From: CATOSK01 sp963665735
GTDB lineage: Bacteria; Chloroflexota; Dehalococcoidia; Lucifugimonadales; UBA3495
Length of the DNA: 64,000 bases
Direction of reading: 5' to 3'
Assembly: GCA_963665735.1 (NCBI GenBank)
Contig: OY762444.1
Location: 3,410,001 to 3,474,000, forward strand
The translations under genes were made by a program, and so were the position numbers. The notes under the pieces were generated by a model. It ran no database searches and was not told where the DNA came from. It saw only the letters and a program-made list of their open reading frames with translations. This document shows positions 6,660-14,162 of the stretch, in pieces. Position 1 is the stretch's first letter. Every line of letters begins with the position of its first letter.

Positions 6660-7639
6660 TAGTTCCCCCCTGCTGTTGGTCTGGGATAGGTAGGTATTCC
6701 GGGGACATTGACCCGCATCCGGTAAATGGTGCTGCGGGCGGTGAAGTAAATCGTCCGAGCGTCGCCGCCGCCAAAGGCGAAGTTGGCGCAGTGTTCCGGC
6801 GTCAGAATGCGGCCCAGGGGATTGCCCTGGGGGTCAATTACCCAGACCCCGCCGGGGCCGGTGCAGTACACATTGCCCAAGGTGTCGTTTTTCATTCCGT
6901 CGGGCGCACCGGGATCGGCCCCTTCCAGTTGGGCAAACAGCCGCCCGTTGGCTACCGTGCCATCGGGCTGCACCTCAAAGACCCGGATGTGCCGCCGGGG
7001 AGTATCGTTGACGTACAACAGGGACTCGTCCGGGGAAAAGCACAGGCCGTTGGGATTGGCGAAGTCGTCCAACAGCAGGGTCAAGTCGCCGGTGTCAGGG
7101 TCAAGGCGGTAAACGGCCTCGTACTCGATGTATTTCTGCACGTCATCACAGTCCATCCCGACGTTGCGGAGGCCGTTGGAAGGGTCGGTAAAGTAGATGG
7201 AGCCGTCGGACTTGCAAACGATGTCGTTGGGGGTGTTCAGCTTGACGCCGTTGACGTGGGAGGCCAGAACGGTAGTGGAGCCGTCATGCTCCAACCGCCA
7301 GACGTTGCGGCTGCTCCAACCGGCCACCACCAGGCGGCCCTCCAGGTCGTGGGTCATGCCGTCGGCCTTGCCCGAGGGACTCATAAAGACCGCGGTTCCC
7401 TGGCCGGGGACGTACTTGTAAATGGCGTCGCCGATGATTTCGGTCCAGACGAGAGAGCCTTCCTCGCCGTTCCAGACCGGGCCTTCGGTGAAGGTGAAAC
7501 CGCCGGCCACCCGTTCCAGGGCGGCGTTCTGCGGCACCAGGTCTCTGAATCCGGGGGCGAACTGTTCCGTTGACATAGGCTTGTCCTGTTGCGGGTTTGG
7601 GGCCGGGCCGATTCTAGGTTTGGACGGGGTTGGTGTCAA
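6659..7639 (-). CDS. SMP-30/gluconolactonase family protein 1
   Basis: A 326-residue SMP-30/gluconolactonase family protein. Typical segments are GFTFTEGPVWNGEEGSLVWT (the metal-ligand Glu lies in TEGPVW), TPNDIVCKSDGSIYFTDPSN and NGLCFSPDESLLYVNDT (Asn and Asp metal ligands). It probably hydrolyses a sugar lactone or related ester in the cytoplasm. The annotated ATG gives a 20-residue N-terminal extension; an internal Met at MSTEQFAPGF (start near 7576) may be the real start, as AGGAC (GTTGCGACAGGACAAGCC-like context) precedes it. The gene is coupled to its paralogue downstream. Confidence 0.88.
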   Translation of the reverse strand: MTPTPSKPRIGPAPNPQQDKPMSTEQFAPGFRDLVPQNAALERVAGGFTFTEGPVWNGEEGSLVWTEIIGDAIYKYVPGQGTAVFMSPSGKADGMTHDLEGRLVVAGWSSRNVWRLEHDGSTTVLASHVNGVKLNTPNDIVCKSDGSIYFTDPSNGLRNVGMDCDDVQKYIEYEAVYRLDPDTGDLTLLLDDFANPNGLCFSPDESLLYVNDTPRRHIRVFEVQPDGTVANGRLFAQLEGADPGAPDGMKNDTLGNVYCTGPGGVWVIDPQGNPLGRILTPEHCANFAFGGGDARTIYFTARSTIYRMRVNVPGIPTYPRPTAGGN

Positions 7640-7870
7640 GGTTGGGGGGTTTTGCCCTCAGCCCCATCGGCGGTTAACCCTAGTGGTGGCGCAGGATTTT
7701 GGCCTGCGACCCCCCGCCCTAGCACGGAAGGGCAGACTTTCAGTCTGCCCCACCTTGGCCCTCACCCTAACCCTCTCTCCTTGAAAGAGGGGGTGGGGGT
7801 TTTCCGTCGTAGTGGAGGCTGTTTTACGCTTGGGGCTTCTGGATTTCGGCCTGCGCCGGAATGACGGGTT
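7640..7870. repeat. intergenic palindromes between SMP-30 and amt2 genes
   Basis: Contains the hairpin GGGCAGACT-TTC-AGTCTGCCC (about 7730-7750), a C/T-rich palindromic element (about 7761-7800) and a diverged GGATTTCGGCCTGCGCCGG palindrome (about 7850-7868). No gene is supported. Confidence 0.65.
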
Positions 7871-7875
7871 GGCGT

Positions 7876-7918
7876 AGAAAGAAAGGGAGCCGGGGGAGGC
7901 CACTTCCCCCGACTCCCT
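7876..7918 (-). terminator. intrinsic terminator of amt2
   Basis: On the minus strand, 34 nt after the amt2 stop codon, GGGAGTCGGGGGAAG pairs with the CCCCCGGCTCCC arm. The hairpin (7884-7918) is followed by TTTCTTTCT, a good U-rich tract. Confidence 0.75.
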
Positions 7919-7951
7919 TCTATGAGGAGAGAAATCCAGGTTATGCCGGGC

Positions 7952-9280
7952 TTACCGGGGAGACGGCACGGCCTCCGGGTAGGTGGCTACCCCGTGTTCG
8001 GAGATGTCCAGGCCGGCCTCTTCCTCTTCGTCGGTGACGCGGACGCCCATCGTCATCTTGAGAGCCAGGAACATGATGAATCCGGTTCCCAAGGCCCAGG
8101 CCAGCACCACGCCCATGCTGATTAGCTGGGACACGATTTGCAGGCCGTCGCCGGCGACCAGTCCGGTTACGCCGTTGTTGCCGTTGGCGAAGATGCCCAC
8201 CGCCAGGATGCCCCAAAGTCCGGTGACGCCGTGGACGGATATGGCGCCCACCGGGTCGTCAATCTTGAAGACCCGCTCGATGACGCTCACCGACGCAACC
8301 ATTATCGGGGCGGCGATGGCTCCGATGACCACGGCGGCCCAGGGCGCGACGAAGGCCACGGGGGCGGTGATTCCCACCAGCCCGGCCAGCGCGCCGTTGC
8401 AGGCCATGAGGATGTCCAGCTTGCCGGTGCGGGCCAGTTGGATATACAGGGCGACTACTGCGCCGGTGGCCCCGGCCAGCAGGGTGTTGATGGCGTTGAG
8501 GCCGATGGAGTCGCCGGTGTTGATGTTGAATCCGAACCAGCCGAAGAACAGGATGAAGGTGCCGATGACCACGAAGGGGACGCTGTGGCCGGGGATGACG
8601 TTGGAGGTGCCGTCGGGGTTGAACTTGCCCTTGCGGGCGCCGACTACGGCAGCGCCGGCCAAGGCCAGGAAACCGCCCACCGCGTGAACCACGCCGGAAC
8701 CGGCGTAGTCAGCCGCCGCCGGCAGTCCAATGGCGTCCAGGGAACCCAACCAGCCACCGCCCCAGACCCAATGGCCGTACAGGGGGTAGATGATGGCCCC
8801 GATGAGGAAACTGTAGGCCAGATACGCCTGGGTCTTGGTGCGCTCAGCCATCGCGCCGGCCACGATAGTCGCGGCCGTGGCGGCGAATACCATCTGGAAC
8901 ACCCAGTCAACGTAGTTCTGGCCGCCGCCGGAGTCGGTCAGGAACCAGTTGGTGGTGCCGGCGATTCCCGCCGCCGACGTTCCCCACATCAGGGCGAAAC
9001 CGAAGGCCCAGAAGGACAGGGACGCCATTGCGAAGTCCATGAAACTCTTGGTCAGGTAGTTGGTCGAGTTTTTGCTGCGGATTAAGCCGGCGCCCAAAAA
9101 GGCGAACCCGGCTTGCATGAAGAATACCAGGAAGGCGCCAACCATCCAGATGACGTTGCCGCTCTCGGCGCCAAGGGTATCGTCCGATGTAATTTCCTGG
9201 GCGAAGGCTACGTTGTAGCCGGTAAGGATTCCCGCCGCCAGCAACCCCACCACCGATAAAAGCAACATTCTGCGGAGCAT
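7952..9280 (-). CDS. amt: ammonium transporter 2 with signal peptide
   Basis: A 442-residue Amt/Rh channel. Unlike amt1 it begins with a cleavable signal peptide (LLLSVVGLLAAGILTGYNVA then AFA-QE), as in E. coli AmtB. Conserved features are GHWVWGGGWLG, the first pore His in GSGVVHAVGGF and the second in GAISVHGVTGLWG. The C-terminal tail (ALKMTMGVRVTDEEEEAGLD) matches the cytoplasmic GlnK-responsive region of the family. AAGGAGGGAACC precedes the start. It is a single-gene unit with a terminator and a very ordered 8-box operator, so nitrogen-dependent control is likely. Confidence 0.96.
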   Translation of the reverse strand: MLRRMLLLSVVGLLAAGILTGYNVAFAQEITSDDTLGAESGNVIWMVGAFLVFFMQAGFAFLGAGLIRSKNSTNYLTKSFMDFAMASLSFWAFGFALMWGTSAAGIAGTTNWFLTDSGGGQNYVDWVFQMVFAATAATIVAGAMAERTKTQAYLAYSFLIGAIIYPLYGHWVWGGGWLGSLDAIGLPAAADYAGSGVVHAVGGFLALAGAAVVGARKGKFNPDGTSNVIPGHSVPFVVIGTFILFFGWFGFNINTGDSIGLNAINTLLAGATGAVVALYIQLARTGKLDILMACNGALAGLVGITAPVAFVAPWAAVVIGAIAAPIMVASVSVIERVFKIDDPVGAISVHGVTGLWGILAVGIFANGNNGVTGLVAGDGLQIVSQLISMGVVLAWALGTGFIMFLALKMTMGVRVTDEEEEAGLDISEHGVATYPEAVPSPR

Positions 9281-9327
9281 GGTTCCCTCCTTGAAAATTT
9301 GGGTGTCTCCGATGGTAAGGCGGAGTT

Positions 9328-9409
9328 GTTACGGGGCTGTTGCTACTTTGTTGCGCGTCTGTTGCCACTTTGTAAAATGACTGTTACGCCCCTGTTGCCA
9401 CTTTGTTAA
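9328..9409 (-). promoter_or_regulatory. 8-unit, 11-bp-phased operator array upstream of amt2
   Basis: Plus-strand boxes begin at 9328, 9339, 9350, 9361, 9372, 9383, 9394 and 9405. They read GTTAC, GTTGC, GTTGC, GTTGC, GTAAA, GTTAC, GTTGC and GTTAA, with exactly 6 bases between neighbours. A TACCAT-like -10 on the minus strand lies at 9312-9317. All eight boxes keep G-T at positions 1-2 and sit on one helical face. The best-known precedent is tandem binding by OmpR-family regulators such as GlnR. Confidence 0.8.
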
Positions 9410-9443
9410 ATGGGCGTGGGCGCTCTGGCAGCAGCAGAAACTT

Positions 9444-9471
9444 TTGATTTGGCGGGCGCACGGGCTAGAAT
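9444..9471 (+). promoter_or_regulatory. sigma70-type promoter of the deacetylase gene
   Basis: TTGATT (9444-9449), a 16-bp spacer and TAGAAT (9466-9471) lie 26 bp before the ATG at 9498. AGGAGG at about 9486-9491 is the ribosome-binding site. The promoter diverges from the amt2 operator. Confidence 0.55.
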
Positions 9472-9497
9472 TGGGGTAAAAGGGCAGGAGGCGCAGT

Positions 9498-10313
9498 ATG
9501 TCGGGAATCTGGCCGGGGGACATTCAATGCGTGGCGATGCTGACCTTCGACGTGGACGGCGTTTCTTCCTGGCTGCGGCGGGACCCGGATTTTGCCCGCT
9601 TGCCCAGCCTGATGTCTATGGCGGAGTACGGCCCCAGTGTGGCGGTTCCCCGGATTCTGGACTTGCTGGACGCTCATTCCATCCCGGCCAGTTTCTACGT
9701 ACCGGGTTACGTGGCGGAGACCCACGTTGACTTGGTGGAGGACATGGCCCGGCGGGGCCACGAGGTAGGCCACCACGGTTATATGCACGAGGCTCCGGCT
9801 ACCCTGTCGCCGCAAGAGGAAGAGGAAGTCCTGGAGCGGGGTAGCGAAATCCTGGCCGGCATAACCGGGCAAGCTCCGAAAGGTTACCGCTCGCCGGGTT
9901 GGGAGTTAAGCGAAGTTTCCCTGGACTTGCTGGCTGCCCGCGGCTTTCTTTACGACAGCAGCCTGATGGGGGATGACGCTCCCTACCTGCTGCCCGCCGG
10001 CCAGGGCGAACTGGTGGAGGTGCCGATACACTGGAACCTGGACGACGCGCCCAACTTCGTTTACGCGCCGTCGGCCAACCGGCTGGGGCCGATGCGCAGC
10101 CCGGAGGAGGTGTATTCCAACTGGGCGGCGGAATTTGAGGGGCTTTACTACTATGGCCGGGCCTTTACCCTGACCATGCACCCGCAATACATCGGCCGGC
10201 CGGGGCGGTTGCGGATGCTGGAACGGCTAATCGGGTATATCAAGAGCTTTCCCAACGTGGAGTTCATGCGGGTGGTTGACGTGGCGGAAATGTGGAGGAA
10301 CGGGAACAGCTAA
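9498..10313 (+). CDS. polysaccharide deacetylase family protein (NodB fold)
   Basis: A 271-residue carbohydrate esterase 4/NodB-fold protein without signal peptide. The Asp-x-Asp motif appears as TFDVDGVSSW, followed by zinc-binding HEVGHHGYMHE and the GYRSPGWELS motif with the catalytic Arg. Its closest relatives by layout are PuuE/HpPgdA-type enzymes acting on amide bonds of small molecules or peptidoglycan rather than secreted chitin deacetylases. It is divergent from amt2 and convergent with the XRE antitoxin gene. The exact substrate is unknown. Confidence 0.88.
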   Translation: MSGIWPGDIQCVAMLTFDVDGVSSWLRRDPDFARLPSLMSMAEYGPSVAVPRILDLLDAHSIPASFYVPGYVAETHVDLVEDMARRGHEVGHHGYMHEAPATLSPQEEEEVLERGSEILAGITGQAPKGYRSPGWELSEVSLDLLAARGFLYDSSLMGDDAPYLLPAGQGELVEVPIHWNLDDAPNFVYAPSANRLGPMRSPEEVYSNWAAEFEGLYYYGRAFTLTMHPQYIGRPGRLRMLERLIGYIKSFPNVEFMRVVDVAEMWRNGNS

Positions 10314-10321
10314 GCCGGGGG

Positions 10322-10657
10322 CTACTCGTCAACCAGTGCGTCTATACTTGTACCCAGAGCATCGGCAATCCGGGATAGCGCGGCCTTGGAGCCGGGTTTG
10401 GCCCCTCGCTCGATTTCGGACAGGTAGCTTGGGCTGATTCCAGTGGCCCGAGAGAGGTCTCGCAAAGTCAAACCCTGATGCTGCCGGAAAGCAGCCATCG
10501 GACTTTGGCCGCGCATAATGGCGAGGGCTATTTCGTGGGGAATCCGGCTGCCGTCGTCCGCTTGTTGAGCCGCGATGATGTCTTCAAGTTCCTCATTACG
10601 GGCGACCAGGGCGTCGTACTCTGCGCGGGGCAACGTAACCGTTTCGGCGCTAGTCAT
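10322..10657 (-). CDS. XRE-family antitoxin (orphaned)
   Basis: A 111-residue protein. The N-terminal VTLPRAEYDALVARNEELED is a Phd/RelB-like helical segment. The C-terminal half is a helix-turn-helix (FRQHQGLTLRDLSRATGISP then SYLSEIERG) of the HigA/XRE class. Such proteins repress their own operon and neutralise a RelE/ParE toxin. Here its start codon overlaps the tail of a truncated relE (stop TAG at 10650-10652), in the usual toxin-then-antitoxin order. With the toxin broken, it may be a leftover or act as an anti-addiction regulator. Confidence 0.85.
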   Translation of the reverse strand: MTSAETVTLPRAEYDALVARNEELEDIIAAQQADDGSRIPHEIALAIMRGQSPMAAFRQHQGLTLRDLSRATGISPSYLSEIERGAKPGSKAALSRIADALGTSIDALVDE

Positions 10658-10745
10658 AGGATTCTCTCCGGTGGCGGACTCTCATAATAGCCATGACCGC
10701 CGTTTTGCCGTGTTCCAACGTGAAGATGACCCGATAGTCGCCATG
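10650..10745 (-). pseudogene. 3' fragment of a RelE/ParE-type toxin gene
   Basis: About 31 codons in frame directly after the stop codon of the NHL gene read HGDYRVIFTLEHGK, then AVMAIMRVRHRRESYD and TAG. GDYRVIF and the VRHRRESYD ending are the C-terminal strand pair and catalytic-end signature of RelE toxins. The first two thirds of the toxin are missing and are replaced by the NHL-repeat gene. The fragment ends overlapping the antitoxin ATG, the normal spacing of an intact module. Confidence 0.75.
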
Positions 10746-11717
10746 TCACACCTTGCGGTACACCTGGAGGCGGCCTTTGCAGGAATCTACTATGAAGATT
10801 CGGTTCTGGCCGTCCACCTTGACGGAACGGGGCAGGAACAGGCGGCCTTCCCGCTCCGGGTACTTGGCGGTCTGGCGGTGGCCCTCCATGACGGGGTTGG
10901 CGGCCATCAACTGCGCGCCCCAGATGGACATGGTGGCGTCGCCGATGAGTTGGCCCAGGTATTCCCCCTTAGCGGTGAAGGTCTGCACCCGGTTGTTGTG
11001 CCAGTCCACCACATAGACATCGCCGTCGCGGTCAACGGCAATGCCGGCGGGGCGGTTGAACCGGCCCGGCCCGCTGCCGGAAGTTCCCCATTCCAAGAGG
11101 TAGTCGCCTTCCGGGGTGAACTTCTGCACCCGGTCGTTGCGCCAGTCGGTGACGTAAATTTCCCCGGCGACGTTCACCGCCACACCCCAGGGCATATTGA
11201 ACTGGCCCGGCCCGTTGCCGGGGACGCCGAACTTGCCCAGGAATTTGCCGTCGCGGGTGAACCGCTGGATACGGTGGTTGCGGGCGTCGGCCACCAGCAG
11301 GTTTTCGGCGGCGTCCAGGACAATGCCCGAAGGACGGTCCCATTGGCCGTCGGCGTTGCCGGCCTCTCCCCATTCGTCCAGCAGGTTGCCATCAGGGTCA
11401 AAGACGGATATGCGCTGGTTCCATTCGTCGGTGACGTAGAGCCGTTCCGATGAGTCCACGGCGATGCCGGCCGGCCAGACCATCTGGCCGGGGCCGCTGC
11501 CGAAGGAACCGAAGTCGCCAATCCATTCTTCGCCGACGGTGCATTTCTTGACGGTGACGTTGTGGTGCAGGGACTCGCCCCGTTGCAGGACGTAAAGCAT
11601 TTCGCCGGGGCCAAAGGCAACGTCGGCCAGGTTGCGGAAGGAACGGCCGGCGAAGTCGTCCATGCCGATGGTGTGGTCGTATTGGTAGGTTCGGGTCAAG
11701 GTTGTTTCGGTGGTCAT
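10746..11717 (-). CDS. NHL-repeat beta-propeller protein
   Basis: A 323-residue protein built of about six NHL repeats. Examples are NRPAGIAVDRDGDVYVVDWH, NMPWGVAVNVAGEIYVTDWR and DRPSGIVLDAAENLLVADAR, each ending in N-x-R-[VI]-Q-x-F. No signal peptide or other domain is visible. NHL propellers bind proteins or RNA or act as lyases; nothing here decides the role. The ending RLQVYRKV is normal for the family, yet the stop is fused in frame to a relE fragment, showing the rearrangement point lies at its 3' end. Confidence 0.85.
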   Translation of the reverse strand: MTTETTLTRTYQYDHTIGMDDFAGRSFRNLADVAFGPGEMLYVLQRGESLHHNVTVKKCTVGEEWIGDFGSFGSGPGQMVWPAGIAVDSSERLYVTDEWNQRISVFDPDGNLLDEWGEAGNADGQWDRPSGIVLDAAENLLVADARNHRIQRFTRDGKFLGKFGVPGNGPGQFNMPWGVAVNVAGEIYVTDWRNDRVQKFTPEGDYLLEWGTSGSGPGRFNRPAGIAVDRDGDVYVVDWHNNRVQTFTAKGEYLGQLIGDATMSIWGAQLMAANPVMEGHRQTAKYPEREGRLFLPRSVKVDGQNRIFIVDSCKGRLQVYRKV

Positions 11718-11740
11718 GGTTCGGCGCTCCTTGTGGGATT

Positions 11741-11842
11741 TACCCCCACCCTAACCCTCCCCCTGGTAGGGGGAGGGGATTTTTCGCCCCTTCAATCGGG
11801 GGGGAGTTGTTCCCCGATTGGGAATTTTTGTGGGGGGAAGGG
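11741..11842. repeat. REP-like C/G palindromes
   Basis: CCCTAACCCTCCCCCTGGTA followed by GGGGGAGGGG (about 11750-11778) is one copy of the most common short palindrome of this window. A second imperfect one (TTCAATCGGGG to CCCCGATTGGGAA, about 11790-11825) follows. Both lie between the NHL and DUF1800 genes. Confidence 0.6.
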
Positions 11843-13231
11843 TTAGGCGAATTGGAATTCGCGAGTGGCTACGATTAACTGGAGCATTTCGGCCACCCGG
11901 CGGGCGAAGATTTCGCCGTCCTGCTCGGTGTCCAGGCGCAGTTCGCCGGCGGCTGCGGCTTTGCCTACCAGGGAGGAACGGGTCTTTTCCTCCACGGGCA
12001 GGGGGCCGATGAGGTCGAGGCAGCTGTCAACCAGTTCTTCCGGTGACAAGACCGGGCCGTGATTGCGGAGGCGGTCAACGATGCTGCGAATGCCGGGCTG
12101 GGCCAGGTTGCCCACCTGGTCAGAGGCGAAGTTGACCCGGCCAACCAGGGAGCCGCTGTCAATCCATTCCTTGCCGGTGTGCCAGCCTTCCACCGTGGGC
12201 GGGTTGAGCAGTTCCTGGCCCATGTACTTGGACTCGTAGGTGGTTTCCTGCAATCCGGGCCGGGGTTCCTGGAAGTCGCCCACCAGCCGCAGTATGCTGG
12301 CCACCACTTCGGCGGGGCTTTTGACCTTGGCGAACCTAGCGTTCTTGAAGAAGTCCGATTCCAGCAGGGCGCGCATGACGGCACCGATGTTGTAGTCGGA
12401 GGCGAAATAGGCGTCGGAAAGGGCCTGGATTGCCTCTTCCGGGGCCGGGTCGTCGGATACGAAGAAGTGGTACAGCTTTTCGGCGACGAACCTGCCGGTG
12501 GCGGGCTGGGCAACGATGATGTCAACGATGTCCTCGCCGTTGAAACGCCCGGTATGGCCCAGGAAGGTCTTTTCCGAATCGTCGTGGTCTTCGGGGCGGT
12601 ACTCGAACTCCATCGGGAAAGGCCCCCAGGGATAGCGGGCGTTGAAGTTGGCGATAGTCCAGCCGGTGAAGGCGCGGGCGCATTCCTTTACGTCCTCTTC
12701 GGTGTAGTTGCCCACGCCCATGGAAAAGAGTTCCAGCAGTTCCCGTCCGTAGTTTTCGTTGAGGGCGCCCTTGTGGTTGGTGTTGTTATCCAGCCAGATA
12801 ATCATGGCCGGGTCGCGGGACAGCTTGACCAGCAGGGTGCGGAAGTTGCCGAGGCAGTGCTGGCGGAACATATCAATCTGGGCGTCCACGGCGCGCCCAT
12901 TTTCCACCTTTTCGTAGGCGGTGGCGAAGAGGCCATGCCAGAAAAGGGCCATTTTTTCCTGGAGGGGGTTGCGGGTGTTAATCATCCGGTACAGCCACCA
13001 GGCGTTGGTGGGGTCGCTGTTGCGGCGGTCGTCAATGTCAATGTAGTAGCGGTCAACGATGTCCTCTTCGATGCCGTCGTCCTGCCGGGGATTGAGCAGC
13101 CAGTCCACAGTGGCGGCATACCCCTGGGCGGCGCAGCGTTCCAGTTCGTCGCGGCGGGCGCCGAAACCGGCCCGGCGCATCAGGTGGGCCATGAGAGCGA
13201 TGTCGTGGGTAGCGGTCGGTGAAGCCGTCAT
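11843..13231 (-). CDS. DUF1800 family protein
   Basis: A 462-residue protein of the DUF1800 family. Supporting segments are AHLMRRAGFGARRDELERCA at the start, MALFWHGLFATAYEKV, NENYGRELLELFSMGVGNYT (a signature block), ARAFTGW and LLNPPTVEGWHTGKEWID. The length is normal. The family is of unknown biochemical role and is usually encoded next to a DUF1501 (sulfatase-like) protein. No DUF1501 gene is present here. GGAGGCC precedes the ATG. Confidence 0.9.
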   Translation of the reverse strand: MTASPTATHDIALMAHLMRRAGFGARRDELERCAAQGYAATVDWLLNPRQDDGIEEDIVDRYYIDIDDRRNSDPTNAWWLYRMINTRNPLQEKMALFWHGLFATAYEKVENGRAVDAQIDMFRQHCLGNFRTLLVKLSRDPAMIIWLDNNTNHKGALNENYGRELLELFSMGVGNYTEEDVKECARAFTGWTIANFNARYPWGPFPMEFEYRPEDHDDSEKTFLGHTGRFNGEDIVDIIVAQPATGRFVAEKLYHFFVSDDPAPEEAIQALSDAYFASDYNIGAVMRALLESDFFKNARFAKVKSPAEVVASILRLVGDFQEPRPGLQETTYESKYMGQELLNPPTVEGWHTGKEWIDSGSLVGRVNFASDQVGNLAQPGIRSIVDRLRNHGPVLSPEELVDSCLDLIGPLPVEEKTRSSLVGKAAAAGELRLDTEQDGEIFARRVAEMLQLIVATREFQFA

Positions 13232-13252
13232 GGTTGGGCCTCCTGTAATGTT

Positions 13253-13630
13253 TTAGCGGGATGGGGTTCCGCGGTGCAGCCTGGGGGGAGGAGCGGGAAT
13301 CAGGGTCTTGTTGGCAGTGTCGGCGATAAGGTTGAGACTTTCCAGGGTGGTGAGCCCCAGCAGGTAATCGTCATCGGGACCGAATAGCACCGGGCAGTGC
13401 CCCTTCCGGCCTGCGATTCGGAAAATGGCCCCGCCATAACCGAAACTGCGCACCTGTCCATCGGCCACTTCGCAGACCAGTTCCCGATGGGGGGCCAGAT
13501 TAAGGGTCTGTTCCAGCAGGGAAGCGGGCAGCATGGAATGGATGGCGCCGGTGTCAACCAAAGCGTCAACCCACTGAAATTCGCCGACTTGCGGGTTGGC
13601 GACGCCGATGCGGGCGTTGAACATTCCCAT
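13253..13630 (-). CDS. retropepsin-like aspartic protease, copy 1
   Basis: A 125-residue single-domain protein of the clan AA (retropepsin-like) fold. The active-site motif ALVDTGAIHSMLPASLL is clear and GYGGAIFRI and LGLTTLESLNLIAD follow as in bacterial clan AA proteases. Such one-domain proteins must dimerise to be active. It is a tandem duplicate of the gene at 13711-14067, sharing most of its first 55 residues, and diverges after the VADGQ segment. Substrate unknown. Confidence 0.82.
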   Translation of the reverse strand: MGMFNARIGVANPQVGEFQWVDALVDTGAIHSMLPASLLEQTLNLAPHRELVCEVADGQVRSFGYGGAIFRIAGRKGHCPVLFGPDDDYLLGLTTLESLNLIADTANKTLIPAPPPRLHRGTPSR

Positions 13631-13710
13631 TATTTCACTTCCTGGGGAGGTGATGTCATAGTCCGGTTTAGCGTCCTTTGGCGTCCAATCGTAGTCGTTT
13701 CGGGCAGGGC

Positions 13711-14067
13711 CTAGATGTGAAGTCTGGGGGTAGGAATCAGCCGGTGGTGGGTAGTGTCGGCAATCCGATTGAAGTTTCGCAAGGTAGTGGAGCCAAGGAC
13801 GTACTGGTCTTCGGGGCCGAAGATTACCGGGCTAGGGGCCTCCAGGTCTTCGATTCGGAAAATTGCGTAGCCGAAGCCGAAAATGTGCTGTTGGCCGTCG
13901 GCGACCTCAAAGGCTAGTTGCCGGGTGGGCGCCAGATTAAGGGTCTGTTCCAGCAGGGAGGCGGGCAGCATGGTATGGATGGCACCGGTATCAACCAAGG
14001 CGTCAACCCACTGAAATTCGCCGGCCTGGGGGTTGGCGATGCCGATTCGGGCGTTGAAGATTCCCAT
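13711..14067 (-). CDS. retropepsin-like aspartic protease, copy 2
   Basis: A 118-residue clan AA aspartic protease with WVDALVDTGAIHTMLPASLL (catalytic Asp in DTGA). The start is placed at MGIFNARIG, preceded by AAGGAAG, rather than at the upstream in-frame ATG at 14100, because copy 1 begins with the same MGMFNARIG. The pair lies 80 bp apart on the same strand and could form homo- or heterodimers. Confidence 0.82.
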   Translation of the reverse strand: MGIFNARIGIANPQAGEFQWVDALVDTGAIHTMLPASLLEQTLNLAPTRQLAFEVADGQQHIFGFGYAIFRIEDLEAPSPVIFGPEDQYVLGSTTLRNFNRIADTTHHRLIPTPRLHI

Positions 14068-14162
14068 GACTTCCTTGCCGGGGCTACATTGGCAATTCAA
14101 TAAATTTTAGCACATCGGGTTGGGCGAGGTTTGGCATAACGGGCAGGCGGGCAAAACCGGGT

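Noticed and set aside
14068..14100. Upstream ATG of retropepsin copy 2 (MNCQCSPGKEV)
   Set aside because: The internal MGIF start has AAGGAAG and matches the start of copy 1.
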